From contig JAGYXB010001100.1 of the NCBI GenBank assembly GCA_022495005.1, positions 2,108,001-2,172,000 on the forward strand: a DNA stretch of 64,000 bases, given 5' to 3'. Numbering within the stretch: the stretch's first letter is position 1; every line of letters begins with the position of its first letter. Positions 1 to 9,820 of this stretch are shown piece after piece. A program made the position numbers and the translations under genes. The notes under the pieces are model-generated. The model was given only the letters and a program-made list of their open reading frames with translations, ran no database searches and was not told where the DNA came from. Source of the DNA: Rhyacophila brunnea. Lineage: Eukaryota; Arthropoda; Insecta; Trichoptera; Rhyacophilidae.

Positions 1-194
1 TTTTATTGTTCTCGCATGATATAATTACAAGTGATATCAGTCGATCGCCATAAATATTTTTTTGAATTACTCGATCCTAGAAAACAAAAGTGTGGTATAG
101 ATCAGTGCTCCGCAACCTTTTCCCACCCCGGCACACCAAAGGTCTTCCCAGAAGTCCGCGGCACACCACACGTAAAACAATTTATACACCAAAA

Positions 195-483
195 CATGGA
201 CCCTACATCCTGAAGGGGGACCCCAAGCCAAGATCTTTGGCGGGTCCCCTCTACCTATCCCTATGGTTAACGACAGTGTGATACTCTAAAATAGTGTTTT
301 TCAAATAGTTTTCGAGGTAAAATTAATTTTGTATGGTTATAAATTATATTAATATAATTATGGTTAGTTGTCGGGTTAGGAATAATTATTTGTCGAGTAT
401 TGACACAAAAATAATAAAATTGTATCCTACAATCTTATGTATTAAACTAATAATACCAGCGCAGTAAGCAGGCGACTTTTTTT
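195..483 (-). mobile_element. CATGGCC-family hAT MITE, 5' truncated, nested in hAT
   Basis: In reverse orientation this matches the family seen intact at 8583-8894. It has the GATGTrGGG/CATG-type terminus at 195, the block resembling TCACACTG near 275, TCGAGTATTGACAC near 393, and AGGCGACTTTTTT near 471-483. The other terminus is missing. It lies inside the hAT copy at 103-1023 and is therefore younger than it, or was captured with it. Confidence 0.7.
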
Positions 484-489
484 GACTCG

Positions 490-985
490 AACATAGGAGC
501 TGAACTGCGATAGCTTTGTCGGAAATCCGAGGATATTTTTTATTAACTGAAATCCAGAAAATAGCCAATGTAACATTGGCGAAGTTCAGTTTTAGCGTCC
601 CATCGTTAATCAATTCAGCAAATTCCTCTCGAATCTATAGGAAAAGCGCTTCTATAGAATTTTTGGCATTGGTTGCAAAAGGGTTTCGTCTCCAGTTGCA
701 TTGATTGTATGAAAGTACTGATGAAATTTCTTTTGCAGCAAAGTTAAAAGTTTTTGAGACGGATCCAAAATTAATTGCTTGTTTTCAATAGTGGCCTGGT
801 AGTTCCTTTGGAATATTTGTAGAAATCCTTGTCTTAACTCCTGCCAAAGTTCGAGTATTTTTGAATTCTTCTAATTTATCAGAGCACGTCAATATATTTT
901 CACTCTGACCTTGCATTGTTTTATTAAGTTCATGCAGGTTCTCAAATATATTACCAGCAAATTTGGGTATTGCACCGCGGCACAC
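490..985 (-). pseudogene. hAT transposase remnant
   Basis: Two minus-strand open stretches resemble the C-terminal half of ZBED5/GTF2IRD2-like hAT transposases. At 785-985 the reading LHELNKTMQGQ resembles the family's 'LN..LQG' region. At about 490-613 the reading EFAELINDGTLKLNF, then KYPRISDKAIAVQLL, resembles the segment just before the C-terminal dimerisation block. Frameshifts and stops separate them, the N-terminal BED finger is absent, and the reading ends where another repeat has inserted. Family assignment rests on motif recall, not a search. Confidence 0.65.
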
Positions 986-1031
986 CTAGCATCGTCTCGC
1001 GGCGCACCGGTTGCGGAGCACTGGTATAGAT

Positions 1032-1389
1032 CATAATGTAATCACTTTTAAAATATTCACTACATTCTTGTCGATGCACTGGGAAATTTATTAGGCACTC
1101 ATAAACTCATGTAGGTATATTGCTTTATAATCAATTATTAAAGAAAATTGTTTTTGATTATTTTTTAATAGTACCTACATGGTAATCGCAATTTCTTTTA
1201 GAATTTTCGCATTATTAAGTTTAAATAATGAATAAATGATATTTTCATACTAGGCGAATGTATTAGGTTCTCATAAAATCCCTGTGGAGTGTAGGTAGTA
1301 GATGGTTTATGAAATACAAAAGTAGGTATCATGATACTATTTACTTTTAGAATATTCTCTACATTCTTATAAAGGCACTAAAAATGTCG
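1032..1389. other. AT-rich spacer, nothing recognised
   Basis: No terminal repeats, motif-bearing ORF or RNA structure was seen. Confidence 0.5.
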
Positions 1390-2240
1390 TTTTTCAAATT
1401 CAAATTTCAATTCAATTTCAAATTTATTTATTTTACATATAATGAACATAACAAATTATAAATTCAAACCGTTCACGACATGACATAAAACAAGTGTTAA
1501 CATTTTTTTAAATAAAAATACAGAGAAATGTGAGTTAATAATACAATAAGTAATAAATAAGAAATAAAATAAAATAACAAAAATAAAAGTAAAAGAAAAT
1601 GGAAGCACACAGAGTGAACATTGATAGACCCTATCTTAAAAACTTATAAAACAACTTCCACATACATTCACCCTCACGTAAGTGGAATATATCGATTTCA
1701 TTAAACATGGTTATTGCTCTTCCAATTGGCATCACTAATGGCAGGTTAGTTCTGCACCTTGGGAAAACAAACAACGGATGCACTCGATTCCTAAGGTAAT
1801 TATCAGAGACACAGAGGCCAACACTACCAAGAATAGAGTTCACATTTACGCCGCGTATAAGTCGGAAAAATATGTAGCTATATAAAGATCCCTTCTAAAT
1901 TTTATGCTACAGTATGTAAGCATACCTATAAGAAAGGCAGTCGGATAGAGCCACGGATAATATCCATACAGCCGAAAGTAAAGGAGTCTCTCTCCACCAT
2001 AAAAGCGCGTTGACACGATCCAAGTACGATCCATGTACACTTGAACCGAGTGCCATCTAAGTGCACTCGTATGAGACATCTTCATACTAATTATTCCTAT
2101 CCAAGCTATTGGACCGCGTCCTACTCATCCAAGTTCGCTTGGATAGGAACAATTAGTATGAAGCTGTCACTTGGGTGGCACTCGGTCCAAATGTACTTGG
2201 ATCGTGTCAACGAGGCTTAAGGCCGTACTTCAACCGATTA
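1390..2240 (-). mobile_element. CR1/Jockey-like LINE, 3' fragment (copy 1)
   Basis: This is the 3' end of a non-LTR retrotransposon on the minus strand, homologous to the better-preserved copy at 5640-7230. Shared parts are the TTCAATTTCAAATTTATTT tail, a 3' UTR containing GTTCACGACATGACAT, and the ORF2 C-terminus (reads such as VMPIGRAITMFNEI and LRLYGYYPWLYPTAFLIGML). It is 5' truncated at about 2240, and its coding part is split by a 215-bp MITE at 2003-2217. No catalytic residues remain. Confidence 0.8.
2003..2217. mobile_element. Foldback MITE with TAA duplication (PIF/Harbinger-like)
   Basis: Imperfect inverted termini share CGTTGACACGATCCAAGTA and enclose further inverted sequence; together they nearly form one long hairpin. 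TAA is duplicated at 2000-2002 and 2218-2220. The paralogous LINE copy near 6263 reads CCACCATAAGGCCATACTTC without the insert, so the empty site confirms a 3-bp duplication. A 3-bp TWA-type duplication fits PIF/Harbinger. No ORF. Confidence 0.8.
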
Positions 2241-2642
2241 TTATATGAACATAATAGTATATACACAATAATAAATCAATAATTTCAACATCAGAAACAT
2301 ATTAGAATAAATTATCCCACATGCCCACATGTTGAAAATATTTATATATTTTTTTCTAATATTTATAAGTCTGAGGTTTTTTAAAAGTATGCATATTTAA
2401 TAAAGAATGCTACATTCGTAAAACTTGTGTATTAATTAAATACCTAATTTTATTAAATTAATTTATTATGAACATGCTCTTGCTTTTTCGTACTTATTTA
2501 AGTTGAATTTTGATTTAATTAAAAAATAGTTTAATCAAAATATTTCCAATTTACTAAAAATCAGACCTTTGAATAAAGTAGCATGTCTTGGTTTTACCAA
2601 GGTATCTTCTGTTTGAGACTTTCACGGTTGTTTGTCATCTTA
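2241..2642. other. AT-rich spacer, nothing recognised
   Basis: No repeat boundary or coding signal was found. Confidence 0.5.
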
Positions 2643-2812
2643 ATTGATTTTTGGGTTTTCACCGCGTGTGCTTCTTCCTTCTTTGCTCGACGTTTCGGGC
2701 TAGTTGCAGAGGCCATTATCAAGAGATATCATAATCAAACATAATAATTATATTATAACATGTCGAGGAAAGAAGGAAGAAGTACACGTGGTAAAAACCC
2801 AAAAATCAATTA
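2643..2812. mobile_element. Short foldback MITE
   Basis: About 48-bp arms (2643-2691 and 2762-2812) are inverted copies with few mismatches, sharing TTGATTTTTGGGTTTT and the block around CTTCTTCCTTCTTT. The loop carries GACGTTTCGGGCTAGTTGCA, resembling a motif I recall from insect repeats. The TSD is not clear, so the outer limits are approximate. Confidence 0.6.
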
Positions 2813-3119
2813 CGACAAGGTATCTTCACTCATGTTTCCATCTACACTCAGTTTTACATGTATAATGTATTCAAACTACTGACGAAACCAATGGGAAATT
2901 GTATTGGTTTGTCCATTATTTCATGTATTTTTATGTTTCCTACTCCAATTAGATTCATATAGGTACATTTAGATATTTTATATATGTATATTAATGTTAT
3001 GATTTTGTAAACGATTTCGTAAACTTATATTATTAATATATATTTTGATGTCACAAACAACTGATTCGGGCGAATGTGGTGATGAAAATGTTTTATAAAG
3101 TACATTATGTAAAACTGAA
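2813..3119. other. AT-rich spacer, nothing recognised
   Basis: Only AT-rich sequence was seen. Confidence 0.5.
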
Positions 3120-3178
3120 ATATTTTTTGAAAAAATATTGAGCGTTCCGGTTCGTAAAATTTTCTATTTCGAGCACTG
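3120..3178 (+). mobile_element. GCTCGAAATG-family hAT MITE, terminal fragment
   Basis: TTGAGCGTTCCGGTTCGTAA through TTTCGAGCACTG matches the terminal region of the element at 8319-8555. The other half is missing. Confidence 0.65.
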
Positions 3179-3548
3179 GGCTACTGTCAAAAGGAAAGTC
3201 TCGAAATCACGTTATGGAATAATTGCAATTTGAAGTTTGACATGCCGTCTAGAATCAGGCATAATGGTACTTTTTTGTGCTTTATGTGCATGTTCTATCG
3301 GATGACCTTGATTTTTTTTCTAGCATGCATTTATTTACCAGGGATGGGCATACATGAGCTCAACGAGAGCCACATTCTGGATTTTAGCCACGTAATAAAT
3401 ACACAAATTCAAATTTAATTACATTTCTACACAAATTTTATTTGATATAATTATAAAGTAAAAATACATATTATAAGAAAAAAAAATAATGGGGAAAGAA
3501 AATACCTAGTTATATTATTTGTCAAAAGATATTGGGAGCCGCACTTAA
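3179..3548. other. Spacer with a 62-codon open frame of no evident meaning
   Basis: An ORF at 3230-3418 has no recognisable motif and uses a non-ATG start. I do not regard it as a gene. Confidence 0.4.
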
Positions 3549-4016
3549 GGGGGAGAGGCATGCCAGCAGAGAGCCTAGCGGAAAAATACATAAAATATAA
3601 TATAAATAAAAGCTCGATATGATATAAATAAAAAAGATTTCAAGTTATACACATTTATATTTTTATAAAAATCATTTTTTTTAAATAAATATAAAAAATA
3701 TTAAAACGATGAATTAGTCAAAAATCTACACGACGAAAAATTGAAAACTTAATAAACTAAATTTCAATAATAAATACGATCATAAAATATAATGTAATAA
3801 TAAGATGTGGCCCTACAACGAATTGACATTTTTTTTTTTTTACAATTGTAAGTTTATCTTTGAATTAAAAAAAAAAATAAAAAAGCTTTTAAATGTTTTC
3901 AGATACATATTTATTAAATACCTAATACAGTTGAAATTGTAAATTATCAAAAAAAAATCTCAAATTGCAAGCTTCGTATTTTTCCGCTAGGTTCTCTGCT
4001 GGCATGCCTCTCCCCC
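3549..4016. mobile_element. Foldback MITE with 41-bp near-perfect arms
   Basis: Arms 3549-3589 and 3976-4016 are inverted copies that differ at one position in 41, starting GGGGGAGAGGCATGCCAGCA. The interior is AT-rich and non-coding. Flanks read TTAA on the left and ATAA on the right, compatible with a decayed TTAA or TAA duplication. The superfamily is undecided. Confidence 0.8.
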
Positions 4017-4535
4017 ATAAATAAATTACGACTTGCCAACTTTTGGCAGCATCCCCATGATATGTTCTGAGGAGTGGTCAAAGAAAAAAAGATAAATATG
4101 AACCAAGATTTGCAGTGCCACGGCCTGTGGAGGAGACTCTCTATGTTGCGTAATTATTAGGTAGGTACCCACATAAGTTTACCGGCGGTCGTTTTAAAAT
4201 ATTGTTAGGTTCGCTAAAAATGGTGATACCATTGTTCTATGACCTTCGTGGTTGGTTCTGTATCACAGCGCATCTAGGTCCAAAATTTATAACAAATAAT
4301 TTATTCATATTTTACTGAACAGTGTGACACAAAAGCCGACACTTACAGTTAATAAACGCGATATCTAGCCAATACTATGTTTGTTGTCAGAGACGTCCCG
4401 TGGGTGTAGGCGGGTTATACCTACAATATAATATACAGTAACACAAATATCACAACGTTTGAAAGCACAGACTTTCAATGAAGTAGACGGTGCGTTCGCT
4501 TCACTAAAGGTTTTGTTATTTTCTAAACTCTTTCT
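4017..4535. other. Spacer; isolated hAT terminus-like stretch
   Basis: GACGTCCCGTGGGTGTAGGC near 4392 resembles the terminus of the CAGTGACGTCCC hAT family at 45317-45871, without the remainder. Nothing else was recognised. Confidence 0.35.
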
Positions 4536-5342
4536 TTAAGGGCCCACATTTTATGGTATTTTCAGAGCATAATCCGGGACATTCCTTAAGGCTATACTTC
4601 AGCTGAGGCATGGTCTCTAAAACGATCGTGACTACGCGACGCGCAGATTGTGCAAACGACGCGTGACGAACAAAACATAATTTGTCATAAAAATTCAACA
4701 TGCGTACATTTAATGTTATGTTTATTGTTATTTAAGTAATAAAAATAATATATTCATTGACATGTTTTGTTTTTTGAGTACATACGTAACGTTTTTTAGT
4801 CATCTTTACAGATTTAGGAATTAATTCCTCAAACAAATTGACGTGCTCACAGGTCGACTATCGCTCTCCGACTGGCAACGCAATCAAAATTACGTCCCAC
4901 CTATTGCTGAAAATTATTAGCCGTTTCACTGAAGTATGCTCTTAAGCGTTGTAGATAATCTATTTATATAATTTTGAAGCCTTATTATCCTTTATATCTA
5001 TTTTAAAAATTTTATTACTGCATAAAGTATTTTTATTACATAAAATAGTACTTATTCTTTTAAACCTCTCGATCTAATGTTTTAAAATATAGTATATTTC
5101 AGTACATCCATGTGCAGTGGTGTTAAGATTTTTTAGTTTTATTAATTTTTAAACGCATTTGTAAAACCATTAGTAAAATTTATGTTAACATTATATTATA
5201 GTGAAATATTTCCGATTAAAAATATATTTATTTTTATAATCTCTGTGATCCAAATTTGACAAGAATTAGGCATTTTATTATTCAAAAAATGGGCACGATT
5301 AACACATTTGAAGATAATTCTATAGATACTGATTATAAGCTA
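4536..5342 (+). mobile_element. P2 family (inverted-repeat piggyBac-like), single arm, interrupted
   Basis: It starts with TTAAGGGCCCACATTTTATGG and, once the nested P1 element is removed, follows the arm of the large palindrome at 49301-50698: AACGTTGTAGATAATCTATT, then the AACCTCTCG block, AAGATTTTTTAG, and TTTGACAAGAATTAGGCATT. It ends near GATTATAAGCTA without the second arm. No ORF. Confidence 0.8.
4586..4945 (+). mobile_element. P1 piggyBac-like MITE nested in P2
   Basis: The termini are TTAAGGCTATACTTCAG and its near-complement CTGAAGTATGCTCTTAA. TTAA at 4586-4589 and 4942-4945 is the duplicated target. Uninterrupted P2 copies read GACATTCCTTAAACGTTGTA across this point, so the site and 4-bp duplication are confirmed. 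The 360-bp body is non-coding. TTAA targeting is characteristic of piggyBac. Confidence 0.9.
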
Positions 5343-5639
5343 ATACTAATACTAGTTATGTAAAATACGTACCTATATTATTATGTTAGTTCAGTGTTCA
5401 TATAAACAAACAATGTATGCCAATTACCATTGCACATTCCGTACCCATAATGATCGATTATTCTAATAATTTCATCCTAATTTGAAATCTACTGCCGTAT
5501 GATTAAATCAGCGGAAGTTCCCAACCGCTAAAAATCGGCTATTCGCTTTGTCCAGCAGTCGGCAAACTTTTTACATTTACATGGAAAGAGACAGCCGATA
5601 GTTAGATTCAATCATTGATCAATTAATATAATGTAATGT
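5343..5639. other. Spacer with possible hAT terminus
   Basis: CAGCGGAAGTTCCCAACCGC at about 5510 resembles a hAT terminus, but no partner end was found. Confidence 0.35.
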
Positions 5640-7230
5640 AATGCAATGCAATTCAATTTCAATTTCAATTTATTTATTTTTAACATATTTTGGACATTAC
5701 AAATTATTAGTTTAAGACGTTCACAACATGACATTTAGAAACAAAGAAATATAAAACAGTACATAAAAAAAAGATAGATCAGTATAGAGATAGATAGTAT
5801 GTTATTAAACAGTAGAAATATGTACATACAAAAAATATAAATTAGATAGGTACAAGGAAGTACACCGGATGAGTTAAGCTGACCCTATTTTAAGAATTTA
5901 ACCTCGCGTAGGTGGAACATATCAACACCCGAAGCAATTTCGTTGAACATTGTTATCGCCCTCCCAATTGGCATTACCAGTGGCAGGTTGGTTTTGCACC
6001 TTGGGAGAATAAACAACTGATGTCCTCTATTTCTAAGATAGTTATCAGGGACACACAGGTCAACACTGCCTAGAATGGCAGAGTTCTCATTTATACCTCG
6101 TATAAGTCGAAAAAAATACGTAGCTAAATAAAGATTTCTTCTAAATTGCAGACTGCAGTATGTAAGCATGCCTAAGAGAAAGTCGGTTGGATAAAGCCAC
6201 GGATAGCATCCATACAACCTCAAGTAAAGGAGTCTCAAGAATTTATTCTGAACCCTCTCCACCATAAGGCCATACTTCAACTGATGCGGTGCCCAAACAA
6301 TAGACCCACTCTCAAGTCTGCTTCGAACTAAAGAATTAAATAAAAGTTTTAATACCGTAACATCCGAAAAGACCCGGGAAGTACGCATGACGAAGCCCAA
6401 CATTTTAAGCGCCTTGTTACAAATGGTAACTATATGGCTAATAAATGTCAGTCTACTCTCAAACGTAATGCCAAGATCATTTCTCAAGTTAATTTATTAT
6501 AAATCTTAGAAATAAATAAATATTGAGAAATCATGTTGTGCATGATCATCTCAAGAATTTTTGCTGGTGCAGAGAGAACAGCTACCGACCTGTAATTCTC
6601 CACTGATGACTCTGTACCACTCATGGATTGGAGTAACCTTCGACATCTTCCACGTTTCCGGAAAGATACCTGTCTCCATTGTAAGATTATATATATATAT
6701 GCAAGTGGGCCTTTGACAAAATCAACACACCCCTTAAAAAAAATGTAGGGACGTTATCAGGTCCCAAAGAGCGAGTATTTTTTAGTTTTTTAATAAATTA
6801 AAAAAAAAAAAAACACATCATTCTCATCAACTGGAAAAATATCAATGGCCCCGCATGATGGCTGTCTCGACGTGGAGGCAACATCCAAATAAGGAAGTCT
6901 ACTTGCGTAGACAGACCTGAAGTGACCAGCAAATGCTTCTGCCACTCCATGTCCGGTCACCTCTTTGCCTTTCCAACTCATCGAATCGGCTTACCCGCCA
7001 TCCCTTCTTAATGATTTAATATAATCCCAAAACGATTTGGGATTTTCACGAATGCAATCTTCTACCGATTCCATATAATATGTTCGATAGGCCATTCGAA
7101 CAGCTTGCCTCACTCTCAAGCGATAAAAGCTAACATTTCACAGTCGCGTTGACTATGCTCAGCCTTCCAAGCTTTGTGATAGCAATGCTTGATCTGAATG
7201 TCCCCAATAATCTCCCGAGAATCTCCCGAG
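5640..7230 (-). mobile_element. CR1/Jockey-like LINE, 5' truncated and internally deleted (copy 2)
   Basis: Read on the minus strand from 7230 down to the simple tail at 5640. In order it shows NPKSFWDYIKSLR (about 7020-7060), a typical motif upstream of the RT domain; then AGHFRSVYASR (6790-6981); GPDNVP...NLTMETGIFPETWK (about 6630-6770), the N-terminal part of reverse transcriptase; and the RT thumb and C-terminus (5885-6487). The palm with its catalytic (F/Y)xDD box is missing, because the two RT pieces are only about 150 bp apart. The 3' tail is a degenerate ATTGA/AATGC simple repeat. Confidence 0.85.
5885..6487 (-). pseudogene. Reverse transcriptase C-terminus of CR1/Jockey-like LINE
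   Basis: A 200-codon open frame reads DLGITFESRLTFISHI, KALKMLGFVMRTS, LKLLFNSLVRSRLESGSIVW and VQNKFLRLLY. This is the standard order of the segment following the RT catalytic core in CR1/Jockey-type ORF2 proteins. There is no upstream catalytic domain in frame, so the protein cannot be functional. Homologous 3' pieces lie at 1390-2240, 16768-16974 and 44620-44826, all on the minus strand. Confidence 0.85.
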
Positions 7231-7940
7231 CAATGCAATGCAATGCAATGCAATATAATATAATATAATATAATATAATATAATATAATATAATATAATA
7301 TAATATAATATAATATAATATAATATAATATAATATAATATAATATAATATAATATAATATAATATAATATAATATAATATAATATAATATAATATAATA
7401 TAATATAATATAATATAATATAATATAATATAATATAATATAATATAATATAATATAATATAATATAATATAATATAATATAATATAATATAATATAATA
7501 TAATATAATATAATATAATATATAATATAATATAATATAATATAATATAATATAATATAATATAATATAATATAATATAATATAATATAATATAATATAA
7601 TATAATATAATATAATATAATATAATATAATATAATATAATATAATATAATATAATATAATATATAATATAATATAATATAATATAATATAATATAATAT
7701 AATATAATATAATATAATATAATATAATATAATATAATATAATATAATATAATATAATATAATATAATATAATATAATATAATATAATATAATATAATAT
7801 AATATAATATAATATAATATAATATAATACAATACAATAAAATACAATACAATACAATACAATACAATATAATACAATACAATACAATATAATACAATAC
7901 AATACAATACAATACAATACAATACAATACAATACAATAG
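7231..7940. repeat. Pentanucleotide array (AATGC)n-(AATAT)n-(AATAC)n
   Basis: About 0.7 kb of five-base units. The array opens with four CAATG-phase units, continues with well over 100 AATAT units, and ends with roughly 20-odd AATAC units mixed with AATAT (from about 7829). Two phase shifts (TATATAAT) occur near 7520 and 7660. Because 5 is prime to 3, long stop-free reading frames of Y, I and L residues arise on the minus strand; these are artefacts. Confidence 0.97.
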
Positions 7941-7944
7941 ATTA

Positions 7945-8260
7945 TGATTATGACGCTTTTAGAGCGATTTGAAAATAGATTCCAGCAATTTTCCATTATC
8001 GAACCGATCGATGGCTACATTTTTTAAAAATCCTTTCAATACAGAGAAATTACTGAAATTGCTAATTCCATAGCGCAAATTCTTCAAGAAGAAAAAATTG
8101 AAGAAGAAATTTCTTTGGAGTCAATATCCTCGATTAGCTAGAGCAGCATTTAAATTTTTGTTTCCGTTTGGATCGTCGTATCTCTGCGAATTTGGTTTTT
8201 CAGCGCTCGTGGAAATGAAATAAAAAAAAACGAGAGTGGTTGCAGATTGTAGATGAGGAG
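7945..8260 (+). pseudogene. hAT transposase C-terminal fragment
   Basis: With small frame corrections the plus strand reads LWSQYPRLARAALKFLFPFG and then SSYLCEFGFSALVEMK. This is the hAT C-terminal dimerisation block (YP.LA..AL..LFPF...YLCE.GFSAL) of ZBED5-like transposases. A stop follows immediately and the remaining KKRER..QIVDEE part is frameshifted. No upstream catalytic region and no termini were identified, so it is a fragment isolated by the adjacent microsatellite. Confidence 0.8.
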
Positions 8261-8318
8261 TTAGGTATGTGTTTGCTTATCTAATTTAAAGACGCGTTCT
8301 CACTTATAAAATTATTAC

Positions 8319-8555
8319 CAGGGCTCGAAATGGAACGGAACGCACCGGAGCGCCGTTCCGGCTCGTGAAATTTGTAAAACTATCGTTCCGTCTCGTGGAA
8401 AAAATATGTTGACCGTCTAAGCTAGATAGGCCATAGAATAGAAAATCTGACACACTTATTTTTATAAAATACACATACGATTTGATGACTATGTAAATAT
8501 CTTCAGAAAATTTGTCGAGCGCTCCGGTTCGTAAACTTTTCCATTTCGAGCGCTG
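8319..8555. mobile_element. hAT MITE, GCTCGAAATG family (complete)
   Basis: The termini CAGGGCTCGAAATGGA and TCCATTTCGAGCGCTG are inverted, with the 8-bp duplication ATTATTAC at 8311-8318 and 8556-8563. The 237-bp element is non-coding. The subterminal GCGCTCCGGTTCGT block is also inverted. Relatives lie at 19973-20212 and, as fragments, at 3120, 22376, 24840, 40578 and 43578. Confidence 0.93.
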
Positions 8556-8582
8556 ATTATTACCTACCACCTATGTACTTAC

Positions 8583-8894
8583 CATGCCCCCCACAAGGGG
8601 GAGGCTGACAGGGCCTTAGCCTGGGTGCCCGGCGGGCTCAGAAGGGGTCCGGCTAGGCGAGTCGACCAGATAAGTGAGATAAACACTAGAAAAAAAAGTC
8701 GCCTGTATTATTGTTTATGTGGTGTACGATACAATTATCAATTGTGTATCAATACTCGACTACTCCATAATTCAAATGGATGTATTAAAAAATACAAAAA
8801 CACACTAAATATACTGCCTTTATCCTTAGTGATAGGTAGGGGGGCCCGCCAAAAAAATTATCCTGGGGGCCCGCTTCAGGATGTGGGGGGCATG
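8583..8894 (+). mobile_element. hAT-like MITE, CATGGCC family (complete)
   Basis: The termini CATGCCCCCCACA and TGTGGGGGGCATG are inverted; the 8-bp duplication GTACTTAC is at 8575-8582 and 8895-8902. The interior has the family marks GGCTGACAGGGC, AAAAAAGTCGCCTG, TATCAATACTCGAC and CTTAGTGATAGGT. Non-coding, 312 bp. Confidence 0.92.
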
Positions 8895-8998
8895 GTACTT
8901 ACATATTATAATATATTGATAAATATTAAAATATTGAACAATTTCATTACCTACACTATGATTTCCTTTATTCATATTAATAAGGTACATTTCCTTTT

Positions 8999-9078
8999 TT
9001 AAGACATTTTTATTTGGTGTGCCGCGGAACAAATCCCATTCCAGTGTGCCGTTAAAAAAAGTTTGGCAGACACTGGAC
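8999..9078 (+). mobile_element. hAT terminal fragment (TTTGGCAG...CACTG type)
   Basis: GTGTGCCG, AAAGTTTGGCAG and CACTG resemble the end of a hAT element; a similar end is at about 24785-24830. The opposite terminus is missing. Confidence 0.5.
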
Positions 9079-9084
9079 TATAAG

Positions 9085-9370
9085 GGAACAGACAAGAGTT
9101 TGCGATATAATAGAGTTTGCTAAAAACCTCAAATGGAAATGGGCTGGACACGTAGCTTGAAGAAAGGACAATAGTTGGACGACAAATTTAATTATCCAGT
9201 GGCATCCAAGAGGTACAAAACGTCCGCAAGGTAGACCTAGAGGCCGCTGGATCGATGTAATAATAAAGTTCAACGCACCGGACCGAGAGAAGTGGAATCA
9301 GCTTGGAGAGGCCTTCATCCAGCAGTGAATAGATTCAAGCTTACGATGATGATAATGATGATAATGATGA
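9085..9370 (+). mobile_element. RTE-like LINE, 3' end
   Basis: The plus strand reads AKNLKWKWAGHVA, RGTKRPQGRPRGRWID and APDREKWNQLGEAFIQQ, the usual C-terminus of RTE-type endonuclease/reverse-transcriptase ORFs. A GATGATAATGATGATAATG simple tail follows, as is common for this clade. It is 5' truncated and has premature stops. Confidence 0.8.
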
Positions 9371-9681
9371 CATTATAATTCAGAATGTTATAATATGTAT
9401 TATTTAATAAATGTAAAATGTGGCATTAGTTTAGTTATACATTTTAATGACGATAAAATAATTGTTTCAGCATTTATTTGATTTCTGTCATATTTCAACT
9501 AGAAATATATATTTTATTTGGGGTGGGTGGCACCCGGGCAGCAACCACCCTTGGCGTATCCATGGGTTAATGTTGTAAGTGTTGAAAATCATTGTCTGCA
9601 TTCTGTGTATATTCTATATCAGCGCACAACTTGTGAAACAGACCGAATTTGGAGCTTCATAACCAGGGAACCTGTTCTGTT
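9371..9681. other. Spacer, nothing recognised
   Basis: A weak open frame at 9518 overlaps here but has no motif. Confidence 0.4.
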
Positions 9682-9820
9682 TTCAGGCTATACCTCGGCT
9701 AGGCGATGCGCGGATTGCGGGTCGCGGGTGCAAATGACGCATGCCGAACGAAATATGATTTGTCATATAAATCCAACATGCGTCCATTTAATGTTTTGTT
9801 TATTGTTCTATTAGTAACAA

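Larger units (their letters stand above)
103..1023 (-). mobile_element. hAT element, degenerate, ZBED5/GTF2IRD2-like type
   Basis: The 15-bp terminal inverted repeats CAGTGCTCCGCAACC (103-117) and its complement (1009-1023) are perfect. They are flanked by the 8-bp duplication GTATAGAT at 95-102 and 1024-1031, the length expected of hAT transposition. Transposase remnants inside read on the minus strand. A fragment of another repeat has inserted at about 195-483. The element is much shorter than an autonomous hAT, so it is an internally deleted, immobile copy. Confidence 0.9.

Noticed and set aside
7116..7996. Three long minus-strand ORFs of 257-288 codons
   Set aside because: They translate the pentanucleotide array (Y, I, L repeats) and exist in all frames; they are low-complexity artefacts.
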